NCBI RefSeq assembly: GCF_000010805.1
Contig: NC_012522.1
Span: forward strand, 5,518,001 to 5,582,000
DNA: 64,000 nt
Source: Rhodococcus opacus B4
Lineage (GTDB): Bacteria > Actinomycetota > Actinomycetes > Mycobacteriales > Mycobacteriaceae
Direction: 5' to 3'
A program made the translations under genes and the position numbers. Below are positions 8,046-16,584 of the stretch, in pieces. Every line of letters begins with the position of its first letter. Position 1 is the stretch's first letter. The notes under the pieces were generated by a model that saw only the letters and a program-made list of their open reading frames with translations, was not told the DNA's origin and ran no database searches.

Positions 8046-8960
8046 TCAATCGAGGACGTGCGCGCCGCCGGTGTCGGTGATCCACTCGGCGGCAAGCGCG
8101 TCCAGCGTCCCGTCGGCGTAGAGCGAATCGACGGCCGCGGAGACGCACGCGGTGAGCGGGCTGTTCTTCTCCAGCACGAGGCCGAAGAATTCGGTGACGG
8201 CGTTCGGGCGCGGGAACTGTCCGACGAGGACGCTGTCCTTCACCTCGTTGGAGGTGATCTGAAACCCGGTCGGGATGTCCACCACCAGCGCGTCGATGTC
8301 GCCCGCGGCGAGGGCGGCCTTGGCGTCGTCGGTGGTGGCGAAACTGACCGGTGCCTGGCGCGGTTGCACCGTCTGCGCGATGGCGTCGAAACTCGTGGAT
8401 CCCACCTGCGCACCGAGGCGGAACGGCGCGAGGTCCGCCAGCGACCTGGCGCGCGCCGCAGGCGAGTTCTTCAGCGCCAGCACCGACTGCGTGACGGCGT
8501 AATACGGGGAACTGAAATCGACCGTCTCACGGCGGGTGTCGACGATCGTGAACTGGTCGATGGCGAAGTCGAAATCCTTCTCGCCGGCCGCCAGCGCGGC
8601 GTTGAAGTCGACGGTCTCGAATTGCACCTGGTCCGGACCGTATCCCAGTTTCGCGGTCACCTCCCGCGCCACGGCGCCCTCGTAGCCCTTGCCGTTGGAC
8701 GGGTCGCCGTCGACGAACCACGGCCGGTACGACGGACTGTCGGTGGCGACGGTGACCACACCGTCGTGCGCGGTGGCGCCGCTGCCCGGGGCGCAGTCGC
8801 CGACCGCACGGGTGGACGGAAGTTTGGTGAACGCTTCGGGAATCGTCGACGCCTCGGCCTGCGCGTCGACCTGCGACGTGGTGTCGGTGGAGCAGGATCC
8901 GGCGAGCAATGTCAGTGCAGCGGACATCGCGGCGACGGCTGTCTTAGGACCTCGGTGCAC
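8046..8960 (-). CDS. Solute-binding lipoprotein (amino-acid ABC transporter type)
   Basis: With the GTG start at 8960 the product has 304 residues. A lipoprotein signal precedes the lipobox LLAGSC, and the rest is a type-3 periplasmic binding protein fold (DGVVTVATDSPSYRPWFV, YEGAVAREVTAKLGYG, DFAIDQFTIVDTRRETVDFSSPYY). Such proteins deliver polar amino acids or related compounds to ABC permeases, but no permease or ATPase gene is adjacent. It is convergent with the SRPBCC gene (no gap) and divergent from ligD across 88 bp. Ligand unknown. Confidence 0.85.
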   Translation of the reverse strand: MHRGPKTAVAAMSAALTLLAGSCSTDTTSQVDAQAEASTIPEAFTKLPSTRAVGDCAPGSGATAHDGVVTVATDSPSYRPWFVDGDPSNGKGYEGAVAREVTAKLGYGPDQVQFETVDFNAALAAGEKDFDFAIDQFTIVDTRRETVDFSSPYYAVTQSVLALKNSPAARARSLADLAPFRLGAQVGSTSFDAIAQTVQPRQAPVSFATTDDAKAALAAGDIDALVVDIPTGFQITSNEVKDSVLVGQFPRPNAVTEFFGLVLEKNSPLTACVSAAVDSLYADGTLDALAAEWITDTGGAHVLD

Positions 8961-9048
8961 CCCGTCATCTTGCCTGGCGGGTGGCGATCCGGCCAGCGAA
9001 GCGGCCGCGCGGCGCACAATATGTATGTATGGGCGGAGGGAGGTGCGC

Positions 9049-11325
9049 GTGGCCACTGCGGGAACTCGGCAACTGACCGTCGACGGGCATCGCCTGTCTC
9101 TGACCAACCTCGGCAAGGTGCTCTACCCGGAGTCGGGCACCGTGAAGGGCGAGGTGATCGACTACTACTCGCGGATCGCCCCGGCCATGCTGCCGCACGT
9201 CGTGGACCGTCCCGCCACCCGCAAACGCTGGCCCAACGGGGTGGACAGCGAGCCGTTCTTCGAGAAGAACCTCGCGGCCTCCGCGCCGGGGTGGCTGGAG
9301 CGTCGCGCACTCGAGCACTCGGACCGTTCGGTGCACTACCCGCTTCTGAACTCGGTCGCGGCCCTCGTGTGGGCGGGACAGCAGGCCGCACTCGAACTGC
9401 ACGTGCCGCAGTGGCGGTTCGACGGGTCGCACCGGGGTCCGGCGACCCGCATCGTCTTCGACCTCGACCCCGGCCCCGGTGTGGGCCTCGTCGAATGCGC
9501 GGAGGTGGCGCGGGCCGTGCGCGACCTGGTCGCGAACCTCGGCTGGACCGCGTACCCGGTCACCAGCGGCAGCAAGGGTATTCACCTGTACGTGCCGCTC
9601 GACCGGAAACTGGACGGTTCGGGCGCGTCGACCGTCGCGAAACAGGTGGCGACGGGGCTGGAGAAGCTGCGTCCCGAACTCGTCACCGCGACCATGGCCA
9701 AGTCGGTGCGCGCGGGCAAGGTATTCGTCGACTGGAGTCAGAACAATCCGTCCAAGACCACCATCGCCCCGTACTCGCTGCGCGGGCGCTCCGAGCCGTA
9801 CGTCGCGGCGCCGCGGAGCTGGGACGAACTCGACGACCCCGGCCTACGACAGCTGAGGTTCGAGGAAGTGCTCGAACGGTGGGAGTCGGACGGCGACCTG
9901 CTCGCCGGACTCGATCCGCCGATCGAGGACGACACCGCCCTCGCCGAGTACCGCCGCAAGCGTGATCCCGGACGGACACCCGAGCCGATGCCGCACACGG
10001 TGCAGCCGGGGGCGGGCAACAGCTTCGTCATCCAGGAACATCACGCCCGGCGCCTCCACTACGACCTGCGGCTCGAACGGGACGGCGTCCTCGTGTCGTG
10101 GGCGGTGCCGAAGAACGTGCCGACGACGACGGGGGAGAATCGCCTGGCCGTGCACACCGAGGATCATCCGCTCGAATACCTCACGTTCTCCGGGAGCATC
10201 CCCAAGGGTGAGTACGGCGGCGGCCAGATGACGATCTGGGACACGGGAACCTACGACACGGAGAAGTGGCGGGACGACGAGGTGATCGTCCAGCTGCACG
10301 GTGAGCAGGTGGAGGGCCGGTTCGCGCTGATCCGCACGAAGGGCGACCAGTGGCTGATGCACCTGATGAAGGACCAGTCCCCGGGCGGGTCGCGGTCGTC
10401 GGAGCTGCCGCGCGGGTTGTCGCCGATGCTCGCGAGCCCCGGCACCCTCGACGGCCTCGGCGCCGACGAGTGGGCTTTCGAAGGGAAGTGGGACGGCATC
10501 AGGGTGATCGCCGAGATCAGTGGCGGCGAACTGAAGATGACGAGCCGCGCGGGTAACGACAAGACCCGGGACTACGCGCAATTGGGTTGGCTGGCAGATT
10601 CTCTCGAAGATCACGAGGTGGTCCTCGACGGTGAAGTGGTCGCGTTCGACGAGCGGGGTGTCGCGAACTTCGGCCTGTTGCAGCAGGGCAACGAGCCGCA
10701 CTTCCTCGCGTTCGACGTGCTGTACCTCGACGGAGTGTCGTTGCTGCGCAAGAAGTACACCGATCGGCGCCGCGTCCTCGAGGCGCTGGCAGCCAAGGTG
10801 GACGACCTCGTCGTTCCCCCGCAACTGCACGGGTCCGCGCAGGAAGCCCTGGACGAGAGCCGTCGCAAGGGGTGGGAGGGTGTGGTGGCCAAACGCCGCG
10901 AATCCGTGTACCTGCCGGGCAAGCGGGGGTCGAGCTGGATCAAGGTGAAGAACTGGCGCACACAGGAAGCCGTGATCGGCGGGTGGCGCCGCGGCCAGGG
11001 CGGGCGGTCCAGCGGAATCGGTTCGGTGCTGCTCGGCGTCCCCGAGGACGAGGGGCTGCGCTATATCGGACGCGTCGGAACCGGCTTCACCGAACGGGAT
11101 CTGCAGGAACTCGCAGCCACCCTGGGACCGCTCGAAACCGACACCTCCCCGTTCGTCGAAGACCTGCCCACCGCCGACCGCAAGGGGGCCGTGTGGGTGA
11201 CCCCCACCCTGGTCGCGGAGGTGCGGTTCATGGACTGGACCGGCTCGCGAAGACTGCGGCACCCCAGCTGGCGTGGGCTCCGAAACGACAAGGCGCCTGA
11301 AGATGTCGAGGTGGAGTCCTCATGA
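9049..11325 (+). CDS. ligD: Multifunctional ATP-dependent DNA ligase D
   Basis: The 758-residue product repairs double-strand breaks by non-homologous end joining, working with Ku. Domain order is polymerase-phosphoesterase-ligase, as in Mycobacterium. The polymerase domain (about 10-290) carries the metal-binding pair in FDLDPGPG (Asp138 and Asp140). The 3'-phosphoesterase domain carries EHHARRLHYDLRLE (near 330). The ligase domain carries the adenylated lysine in EGKWDGIRVI (Lys480, equivalent to Lys481 of M. tuberculosis LigD). The GTG at 9049 follows GGGAGG by 5 bases and gives a length almost identical to the 759-residue mycobacterial enzyme. No Ku gene is seen in the window. Confidence 0.96.
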   Translation: MATAGTRQLTVDGHRLSLTNLGKVLYPESGTVKGEVIDYYSRIAPAMLPHVVDRPATRKRWPNGVDSEPFFEKNLAASAPGWLERRALEHSDRSVHYPLLNSVAALVWAGQQAALELHVPQWRFDGSHRGPATRIVFDLDPGPGVGLVECAEVARAVRDLVANLGWTAYPVTSGSKGIHLYVPLDRKLDGSGASTVAKQVATGLEKLRPELVTATMAKSVRAGKVFVDWSQNNPSKTTIAPYSLRGRSEPYVAAPRSWDELDDPGLRQLRFEEVLERWESDGDLLAGLDPPIEDDTALAEYRRKRDPGRTPEPMPHTVQPGAGNSFVIQEHHARRLHYDLRLERDGVLVSWAVPKNVPTTTGENRLAVHTEDHPLEYLTFSGSIPKGEYGGGQMTIWDTGTYDTEKWRDDEVIVQLHGEQVEGRFALIRTKGDQWLMHLMKDQSPGGSRSSELPRGLSPMLASPGTLDGLGADEWAFEGKWDGIRVIAEISGGELKMTSRAGNDKTRDYAQLGWLADSLEDHEVVLDGEVVAFDERGVANFGLLQQGNEPHFLAFDVLYLDGVSLLRKKYTDRRRVLEALAAKVDDLVVPPQLHGSAQEALDESRRKGWEGVVAKRRESVYLPGKRGSSWIKVKNWRTQEAVIGGWRRGQGGRSSGIGSVLLGVPEDEGLRYIGRVGTGFTERDLQELAATLGPLETDTSPFVEDLPTADRKGAVWVTPTLVAEVRFMDWTGSRRLRHPSWRGLRNDKAPEDVEVESS

Positions 11326-11589
11326 CCGCCAGGGGGCCGGCTCGAACGGGTCCACCGCCGCGGTGTCGAATGACCCGGGCTGTTGCTGCGCCGGGGTGTG
11401 CAGTGCCGGGGGAGTGAAGACCGGTAGCGGGGTGGACCCCGGATCCGCGTCGCGGTGCTGTTCGGAGACACTCACGTCGGCGGCCGGCGATGCGGTTCCG
11501 CCGGCCACGGCGATTCCGGCCGCGCCGACGACGGAGAGGACGAACGCCGCGCCGGCGCCGATCGCGATGCGGGACTTGGTGTAGGACAT
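11320..11589 (-). CDS. Small exported proline-rich hypothetical protein
   Basis: The 89-residue product starts MSYTKSRIAIGAGAA and has one N-terminal hydrophobic segment ending in AVAGGTASPAA, probably a signal peptide or anchor. A low-complexity region rich in Pro, Asp and Gln follows. It is related at the N-terminus to the next upstream protein (11612-12247), sharing the TxxRIAIGA start. Its 3' end overlaps the end of ligD by 6 bp on the opposite strand. A ribosome site, AGGAAAG, precedes the ATG. Function unknown. Confidence 0.65.
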   Translation of the reverse strand: MSYTKSRIAIGAGAAFVLSVVGAAGIAVAGGTASPAADVSVSEQHRDADPGSTPLPVFTPPALHTPAQQQPGSFDTAAVDPFEPAPWRS

Positions 11590-11611
11590 GGCGGGAACTT
11601 TCCTAAAGTGA

Positions 11612-12247
11612 TCAGGGACCGACGACGGTTCCGCCGTCGACGGGACCGACTCCGCCGGGTGCCTGCGGGACCACGGGCGGGGCGGGCTTCGGGCCGCCGC
11701 CGACGGGTAATGGATTTGTTTCGGGGTCGAGCACGCCCGGCTCGACCTGGCCCGGTCCGTCGAACGGACCCTTCGGCGGAACGACGGGGTCGACGACGGG
11801 CGGATCTGCGACGACGGGCGGGTCTGCGACGACGGGCGGGTCTGCGACGACGGGCGGGTGGACGACGACCGGCTGCTCGGCGACCGGCTGCTGTTCGACG
11901 GGCGGTGCCGGCGGCACGACCTCCGGTCCCGGCGCGGCCGCTTCGGTCTCGGCCGTGTAGCCGGGGTACACCGGGGTCCCCGGGTACTCAGGGCTCCCCG
12001 GTTCGACAGGAATGACGGGTTCGACAGGGTTCACGTGTTCCACCGAATAACCGGGGTCCGCGACGACGATCCGGCTCGGGGGCGTCGCCGGTGCCGGCGC
12101 CGGTTGCTGCGAGATGCTCCTTTCCTGGCTCGGGGTGGGAGCCCCCTCGGTGTGTCCACCGGCAAGAACGATCACTGCGGCTCCTGCGAGGGAGAACGTG
12201 AGGGCGGCGGTTGCGCCGATCGCGATGCGGGTTGCGGTGTGGACGAT
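11612..12247 (-). CDS. Exported proline/valine-rich repeat protein (possible ATC start)
   Basis: The frame encodes an N-terminal membrane segment (IAIGATAALTFSLAGAAVIV) followed by a long Pro/Val/Glu-rich tail with repeated PVVADP units. Aligned with the 89-residue paralogue, the start falls on an ATC at 12247-12245 where the paralogue has ATG. GGAGG lies 6 bases upstream of that ATC. The nearest canonical start in frame is a TTG at 12295 without a clear ribosome site, and other GTG codons lie further up. With the ATC the protein has 211 residues. It is probably a surface or wall-spanning protein. It lies just upstream of, and divergent from, a two-component system, which may regulate it. Confidence 0.6.
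   Translation of the reverse strand: MVHTATRIAIGATAALTFSLAGAAVIVLAGGHTEGAPTPSQERSISQQPAPAPATPPSRIVVADPGYSVEHVNPVEPVIPVEPGSPEYPGTPVYPGYTAETEAAAPGPEVVPPAPPVEQQPVAEQPVVVHPPVVADPPVVADPPVVADPPVVDPVVPPKGPFDGPGQVEPGVLDPETNPLPVGGGPKPAPPVVPQAPGGVGPVDGGTVVGP
11801..11854. repeat. 18-bp tandem repeat inside the proline-rich gene
   Basis: Three near-identical 18-base units (11801-11818, 11819-11836, 11837-11854) carry the core TCTGCGACGACGGG. On the minus strand they encode three PVVADP hexapeptides. Copy number may vary between strains by slippage. Confidence 0.85.
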
Positions 12248-12340
12248 GGGGTGCCTCCGGTGCGTTTGTGGTTCCCAGCTGGGCTGATAGACCAACCTTG
12301 CGCCGGATCCGGGGCTTTCGGCAGGCACCCCAGGGTGTGT

Positions 12341-12428
12341 ATCCACCACCCCGCGGTGGATTCGCGGGCAAACCTGCACAGAATCTTCACAGGCTCTGCC
12401 CGGGATACGCACGTGTGCGCAATACAGT
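12341..12428 (+). promoter_or_regulatory. Promoter region of the two-component operon
   Basis: An inverted repeat ATCCACC (12341-12347) / GGTGGAT (12355-12361) is followed by two CACAG half-sites 11 bp apart (12377 and 12388), the spacing typical of OmpR-family regulator boxes. A -10-like TACAGT lies at 12423-12428, seven bases before the ATG at 12435. Transcription could therefore start at or next to the ATG, giving a leaderless message. No experimental support. Confidence 0.4.
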
Positions 12429-12434
12429 CGGGGA

Positions 12435-13121
12435 ATGGACCAGCGAAGAGTGCTCGTGGTCGACGACGAGGCGACGATCCGCGAGGCGGTCGCGGCGCGG
12501 TTGCGTGCAGAGGGTTTCGACGTCGTGACGGCGTCGGACGGTCCCGCCGCCGTCACGGTGTGCGCGGCCTCGTCACCCGACGTGCTGGTGCTGGACGTGA
12601 TGCTGCCCGGATTCGACGGTCTCGAGGTCTGCCGACGCGTCCAGGCGTCGCGGCCCGTACCGGTGCTGATGCTCACCGCGCGCGCCGACGAAACGGACAT
12701 GCTGATCGGCCTCGGCGTGGGTGCCGACGACTACCTGAGCAAGCCGTTCAGCATGCGGGTACTGGTGGCGCGGGTGCACGCGCTGCTGCGGCGGGCCGAT
12801 CGCGCGCACGAGGCCGTGCCTGCAGAACGGGGCGGCCTGGCGGTCGGCGACCTCGAGGTGGACCTCGTCGAGCGCCGGGTCCGGCGCGGAGCCGACGAGA
12901 TTCATCTGACACGAACCGAATTCGACCTGCTCGCATACTTCGCGTCCCGGCCGCGGGCGGCGATAGCGCGGGAATCGCTGCTCGCCGAGGTGTGGGGGTG
13001 GGGTGACGGGGCCGGTAGCCGGACCGTCGACAGTCACGTGAAGGCGCTGCGCCGGAAACTCGGCGGCGACCTGATCCGCACCGTGCACGGAGTCGGCTAC
13101 GCATTGGACGTGCAGCGGTGA
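12435..13121 (+). CDS. OmpR/PhoB-family response regulator
   Basis: The product is 228 residues: a receiver domain with the acidic pair DDE at 10-12, phospho-acceptor Asp54 in VLVLDVMLPG and the lysine in DDYLSKPF. A C-terminal winged helix follows (HLTRTEFDLLAYFASRP, SRTVDSHVKALRRKLG, RTVHGVGYAL). The kinase gene overlaps it by 4 bp (GTGA). The layout is that of a standard autoregulated two-component operon. Candidate targets are the divergent proline-rich proteins and the downstream membrane protein. Confidence 0.93.
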   Translation: MDQRRVLVVDDEATIREAVAARLRAEGFDVVTASDGPAAVTVCAASSPDVLVLDVMLPGFDGLEVCRRVQASRPVPVLMLTARADETDMLIGLGVGADDYLSKPFSMRVLVARVHALLRRADRAHEAVPAERGGLAVGDLEVDLVERRVRRGADEIHLTRTEFDLLAYFASRPRAAIARESLLAEVWGWGDGAGSRTVDSHVKALRRKLGGDLIRTVHGVGYALDVQR

Positions 13122-14113
13122 CCGCGGGCCGGATCTTCGACAGGATGCCCCGACCTCTCGATCCGCTGCGCTCGTTCAAGGTGAAGACCGGTCTTCTCGT
13201 CGTGGCCGCGCTGTTCTTCGCCTCGCTGATGTTCTGGGTGACGGCCCGCTGGCCGTTCCGCTATGCGCTCGTCCTGGCGTTGCTGGTGTCGCTGGCCGTG
13301 ACGCAGATCCTCGCGCACGGGATGACGTCTCCGCTGCGGTCGATGACGGACGCCGCCCGTGCGATGGCGACCGGCGACTATTCGCGCCGGGTGCGGTCGA
13401 CGTCGCGTGACGAGATCGGTGAACTGGCCCGCGCATTCAACCAGATGGCGGAGGATCTCGAGGCCGCCGATCGGTATCGCCGCGAACTGATCGGCAACGT
13501 CTCGCACGAACTGCGCACCCCGATTTCCGCTTTGCAGGCACTGCTCGAGAACGTCGTCGACGGGGTGGAGGAACCCGACCCGGCCCGGATGCGGGTGGCG
13601 CTCGATCAGACCGAGCGACTCGGCCGCCTCGTCGCCGAGCTGCTGGACCTGTCGCGGGTGGAAGGCGGTGCGGTGCAACTCGAGCGGGAGATCTTTCCGG
13701 TCCGCGAATTCCTCGACGACGTGGTGCGGCAGTCGGAGGACCCCCGGCGGGTTACCGTCGACGTGCAGCCGCCGCACCTGCGCGCCGACGCGGACACCGC
13801 ACGACTGCACCAGGTGGTGGCGAATCTCGTGGACAACGCGTTCCGGCACGGACCCGCCCACACGGAGGTGGTGGTCCGTGCCCGGCCGGCCGCCGGCGGC
13901 GTTGTCCTCGAGGTGGAGGACGACGGGCCCGGTATCGCGCCCGGTGAGCGGTCCCGGGTGTTCGAGCGGTTCACCCGCGGCGGCTCCACCGACGGCGGGA
14001 CGGGCCTCGGCCTCGCCATCGCTCGCTGGGCGGTGGATCTCCACGACGGCCACATCGAGGTGCTCGACACGGCCGAGGGCTGCCGCATCCGGGTGACTCT
14101 GCCCGCCGCCTGA
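13118..14113 (+). CDS. Sensor histidine kinase with minimal external loop
   Basis: The product has 331 residues. Two membrane segments (about 24-41 and 49-66) are separated by only a few residues (TARWPFR), so there is almost no extracytoplasmic sensor. A HAMP domain (67-118), a HisKA domain with GNVSHELRTP (His130) and a HATPase domain (LVDNAFRHG, EDDGPGIAP, GTGLGLAIARW) follow. The short loop is typical of intramembrane-sensing kinases that monitor the envelope or an accessory membrane protein. The partner is the overlapping response regulator. Confidence 0.92.
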   Translation: MTAGRIFDRMPRPLDPLRSFKVKTGLLVVAALFFASLMFWVTARWPFRYALVLALLVSLAVTQILAHGMTSPLRSMTDAARAMATGDYSRRVRSTSRDEIGELARAFNQMAEDLEAADRYRRELIGNVSHELRTPISALQALLENVVDGVEEPDPARMRVALDQTERLGRLVAELLDLSRVEGGAVQLEREIFPVREFLDDVVRQSEDPRRVTVDVQPPHLRADADTARLHQVVANLVDNAFRHGPAHTEVVVRARPAAGGVVLEVEDDGPGIAPGERSRVFERFTRGGSTDGGTGLGLAIARWAVDLHDGHIEVLDTAEGCRIRVTLPAA

Positions 14114-14191
14114 CCACAGCTTCACAACCGGGACACGACGTCCCGCGATGACGCCTGCCTTCATCCGGCAGCGACGACCAGGGAGGAAACC

Positions 14192-15679
14192 ATGACCATC
14201 GCACCCCCGCAACCCGCACCGCCCACACGACGCGACTTCTGGCCGAGACGGGCCTGGCGCCGCGATCGGACGTCGATGGCGCCGCGCCCGATCGTTCTCG
14301 CGGCGGTGGCGGCGGGTTTCGTCGCGGCCCTGACCCTGCAGGTCACGGTGGTCGGTCTCGGCTACGTCGTGACCGGTGCCGCGGTGGCCGCCGCGGTCTT
14401 CGCGACGCGCAGGACGATGCCGACGGCCACGCAGGCCGCCGCGATCCTCGGCGCTCTCGCCCTGCTGGCCGTGCTCGGTGTGCGCGGTGCCGGGTGGCTC
14501 GCCGCCGTCTGTGCGGCGTTGAGCTGGGTCGTCGGATCATTCGCCATCGTCGGCGGACGCACGTGGACGGGGCTGGTGGCCGGGTCGTTCGCGTTGTGGT
14601 TCACCCCGCTGCGGGTGGTGCGCTGGACGCGCCGTGGCGCGCGACGGTGGCACGCGACCGGGACGGTGCCGGTGGGCCGGGTGGTCGGGGTCGCCGCCGT
14701 GACCGTGGCTCTGCTGCTGGTGTTCGGTTCGCTGTTCGCCGGCGCGGACGCCGGTTTCGCCGCATTGCTCGGCCGGGCCGCACCGACCGTCCACGTGTCG
14801 AATCCATTCGGGCGGTTCGTGCTCGGCGTCCTGGTGTGCGGCGGGACCCTGGGGGCCGCGTACCTGCTGCGGCGCACACCCCGAGTCGACGCACTCGCCC
14901 CCGGACCGGGACGCCCGGTTGCCCGGTGGGAGTGGGCGATTCCGCTGGCACTGCTCGATCTGCTGTTCCTCGGATTCGTCGTGGTGCAGCTGACGGTGCT
15001 GTTCGGCGGGAACACGCACGTGCTGACCACGGCGGACCTGACGTACGCCGAGTATGCGCGACAGGGGTTCTGGCAGTTGCTGGCGGTGACCGCGCTGACA
15101 CTGCTGGTGATCGCGGTCGCGGTCCGCAAGGCGTCGCGGGTGGAAGTCGCGGACCGGGTGCTGGTGCGGGTGCTGCTCGGACTGCTCTGCGTGTTGTCGC
15201 TGGTCGTCGTCGCGTCGGCGATCCACCGGATGTCGTTGTACGAGAGCCAGTACGGGTACACGCGGCTGCGGGTGACGGTGCTCGCGACCGAACTGTGGCT
15301 GGGGTTGGTGTTCGTGCTGCTGATCGCGGCGGGCGTGCGGTTGTCGGGGCGGTGGCTGCCCCGCGCCGTCCTCGCCTCCGCGGTGGGCGGGGTGTTGCTG
15401 GTCGCCGCGATCGACCCGGACGCGTACGTGGCCCGCAAGAGCGTGGAGCGGTTCGGCGAGACCGGGCGAATCGACGTGAGCTACCTCGGCTCGCTGTCCG
15501 TCGACGCCGTCCCCGCCCTCGACCGGTTGCCCGAACCCGAACGGTCCTGCGCCCTCTATCGACTCGACCGGCAGGTCCGGGGCGAGTCGGAGTGGTACGA
15601 GTACAACGCCGCCCACAGCCACGCGAAGGAGCTGCTGGCCGCGCATCCCGTCGGCTCGTGCGATCGGTCGGGGTCCTAG
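14192..15679 (+). CDS. DUF4173/DUF4153-like multi-pass membrane protein
   Basis: The 495-residue protein has a basic N-terminal tail (RRDFWPRRAWRRDR), about eleven hydrophobic segments, and a hydrophilic C-terminus of about 90 residues containing SLSVDAVPALDRLPEPERS. The segment ATAIHRMSLYESQYGYTRLR-like (SAIHRMSLYESQYGYTRLR) is characteristic of DUF4173 proteins, whose function is unknown. It follows the two-component system in the same direction by 78 bp with a strong ribosome site (GGGAGG). A role as target or accessory sensor of the kinase is possible. Confidence 0.8.
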   Translation: MTIAPPQPAPPTRRDFWPRRAWRRDRTSMAPRPIVLAAVAAGFVAALTLQVTVVGLGYVVTGAAVAAAVFATRRTMPTATQAAAILGALALLAVLGVRGAGWLAAVCAALSWVVGSFAIVGGRTWTGLVAGSFALWFTPLRVVRWTRRGARRWHATGTVPVGRVVGVAAVTVALLLVFGSLFAGADAGFAALLGRAAPTVHVSNPFGRFVLGVLVCGGTLGAAYLLRRTPRVDALAPGPGRPVARWEWAIPLALLDLLFLGFVVVQLTVLFGGNTHVLTTADLTYAEYARQGFWQLLAVTALTLLVIAVAVRKASRVEVADRVLVRVLLGLLCVLSLVVVASAIHRMSLYESQYGYTRLRVTVLATELWLGLVFVLLIAAGVRLSGRWLPRAVLASAVGGVLLVAAIDPDAYVARKSVERFGETGRIDVSYLGSLSVDAVPALDRLPEPERSCALYRLDRQVRGESEWYEYNAAHSHAKELLAAHPVGSCDRSGS

Positions 15680-15777
15680 CCGAGACCCCTCGCGGTGTTT
15701 GCCGACGGATTTGCCGGAATCACGCGCAATTGCACGGGAATTCGACCAATGTCCGTGCGAATGTGGCGCGTCAGCGG

Positions 15778-16584
15778 CTAGCCGACCGGCTCGGGGATCC
15801 GCGTCTGTGCGACCCACCGGCCACGACTGCGGGTGATCTCGATGGGGTGGTCGAAGCATTCGCTGATGTTGCCGGTGGTGAGAACGTCCACGACGTCGCC
15901 CTGCGCGATCACCCGGCCGTCGCGGATGAGGACGGCGTGGGTCGTGGTGGTGGGGATTTCCTCGAGATGGTGGGTGACGAGGATGCTGGCGAGGCTCGGG
16001 TATGTCTCGCGCAGTTCGTCGAGCGCGGTGAGGAGTTGTTCTCGCGCAGCGAGATCCAGTCCGGTGGCGGGCTCGTCGAGCAGGAGGAGCTGCGGCTCCG
16101 CCATCAGGGCGCGGGCGATCAGGGCGCGGCCGCGCTCACCCTGGGACAGGTTGGGCCACCGGGCGTCCGCGTGCTTCTGCATGCCGAGCGAGGCGATCAG
16201 TTCGTCGGCGCGGGCGATCTGCTCCGCGGACGGCGACCACCGCGGCACGAAATCGGGTGTATTGGTCAGACCCGTGAGCACGACTTCGCGCACCGTCAGC
16301 GGCGCGTCGATCCGGTATCGCGGGTTCACGTGCCCGATGTGGGCGCGCAACTCGCGCATGTCGACCCGGCCCAGCTGATGGCCGAGGACGCGGACCGTGC
16401 CGCGCGTCGGGTGCGCGATCGCGCCGAGCATGCTCAGCATCGTGCTCTTGCCTGCACCGTTCGCGCCGAGCAGCACCCAGTGCTGTCCGCGTTCGATGCG
16501 GAGGCTGATGTCGCTGAGCAGATACCGTCCGCTCCGCACGAGGTCGACGTGTTCGATGCTGACGACCGAATCCGGGATGGTCAC
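15778..16584 (-). CDS. ABC transporter ATP-binding protein (orphan)
   Basis: The 268-residue ATPase has Walker A GANGAGKST, the Q-loop region, signature LSQGERGR, Walker B LLLLDEPATGLD and the H-loop VTHHLEEIP. It starts with a GTG that overlaps the stop of the GntR gene by 4 bp, so the two are translationally coupled. No permease gene is present on either side. It may serve a permease encoded elsewhere or act as a ModF-like cytosolic ATPase. Substrate unknown. Confidence 0.88.
   Translation of the reverse strand: MTIPDSVVSIEHVDLVRSGRYLLSDISLRIERGQHWVLLGANGAGKSTMLSMLGAIAHPTRGTVRVLGHQLGRVDMRELRAHIGHVNPRYRIDAPLTVREVVLTGLTNTPDFVPRWSPSAEQIARADELIASLGMQKHADARWPNLSQGERGRALIARALMAEPQLLLLDEPATGLDLAAREQLLTALDELRETYPSLASILVTHHLEEIPTTTTHAVLIRDGRVIAQGDVVDVLTTGNISECFDHPIEITRSRGRWVAQTRIPEPVG

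Noticed and set aside
9049..11325. A Ku gene next to ligD
   Set aside because: Neighbouring frames encode a binding lipoprotein and proline-rich proteins; nothing with a Ku core was seen.
11801..11854. CRISPR-like short repeats
   Set aside because: The 18-bp units are contiguous without spacers and encode PVVADP repeats.
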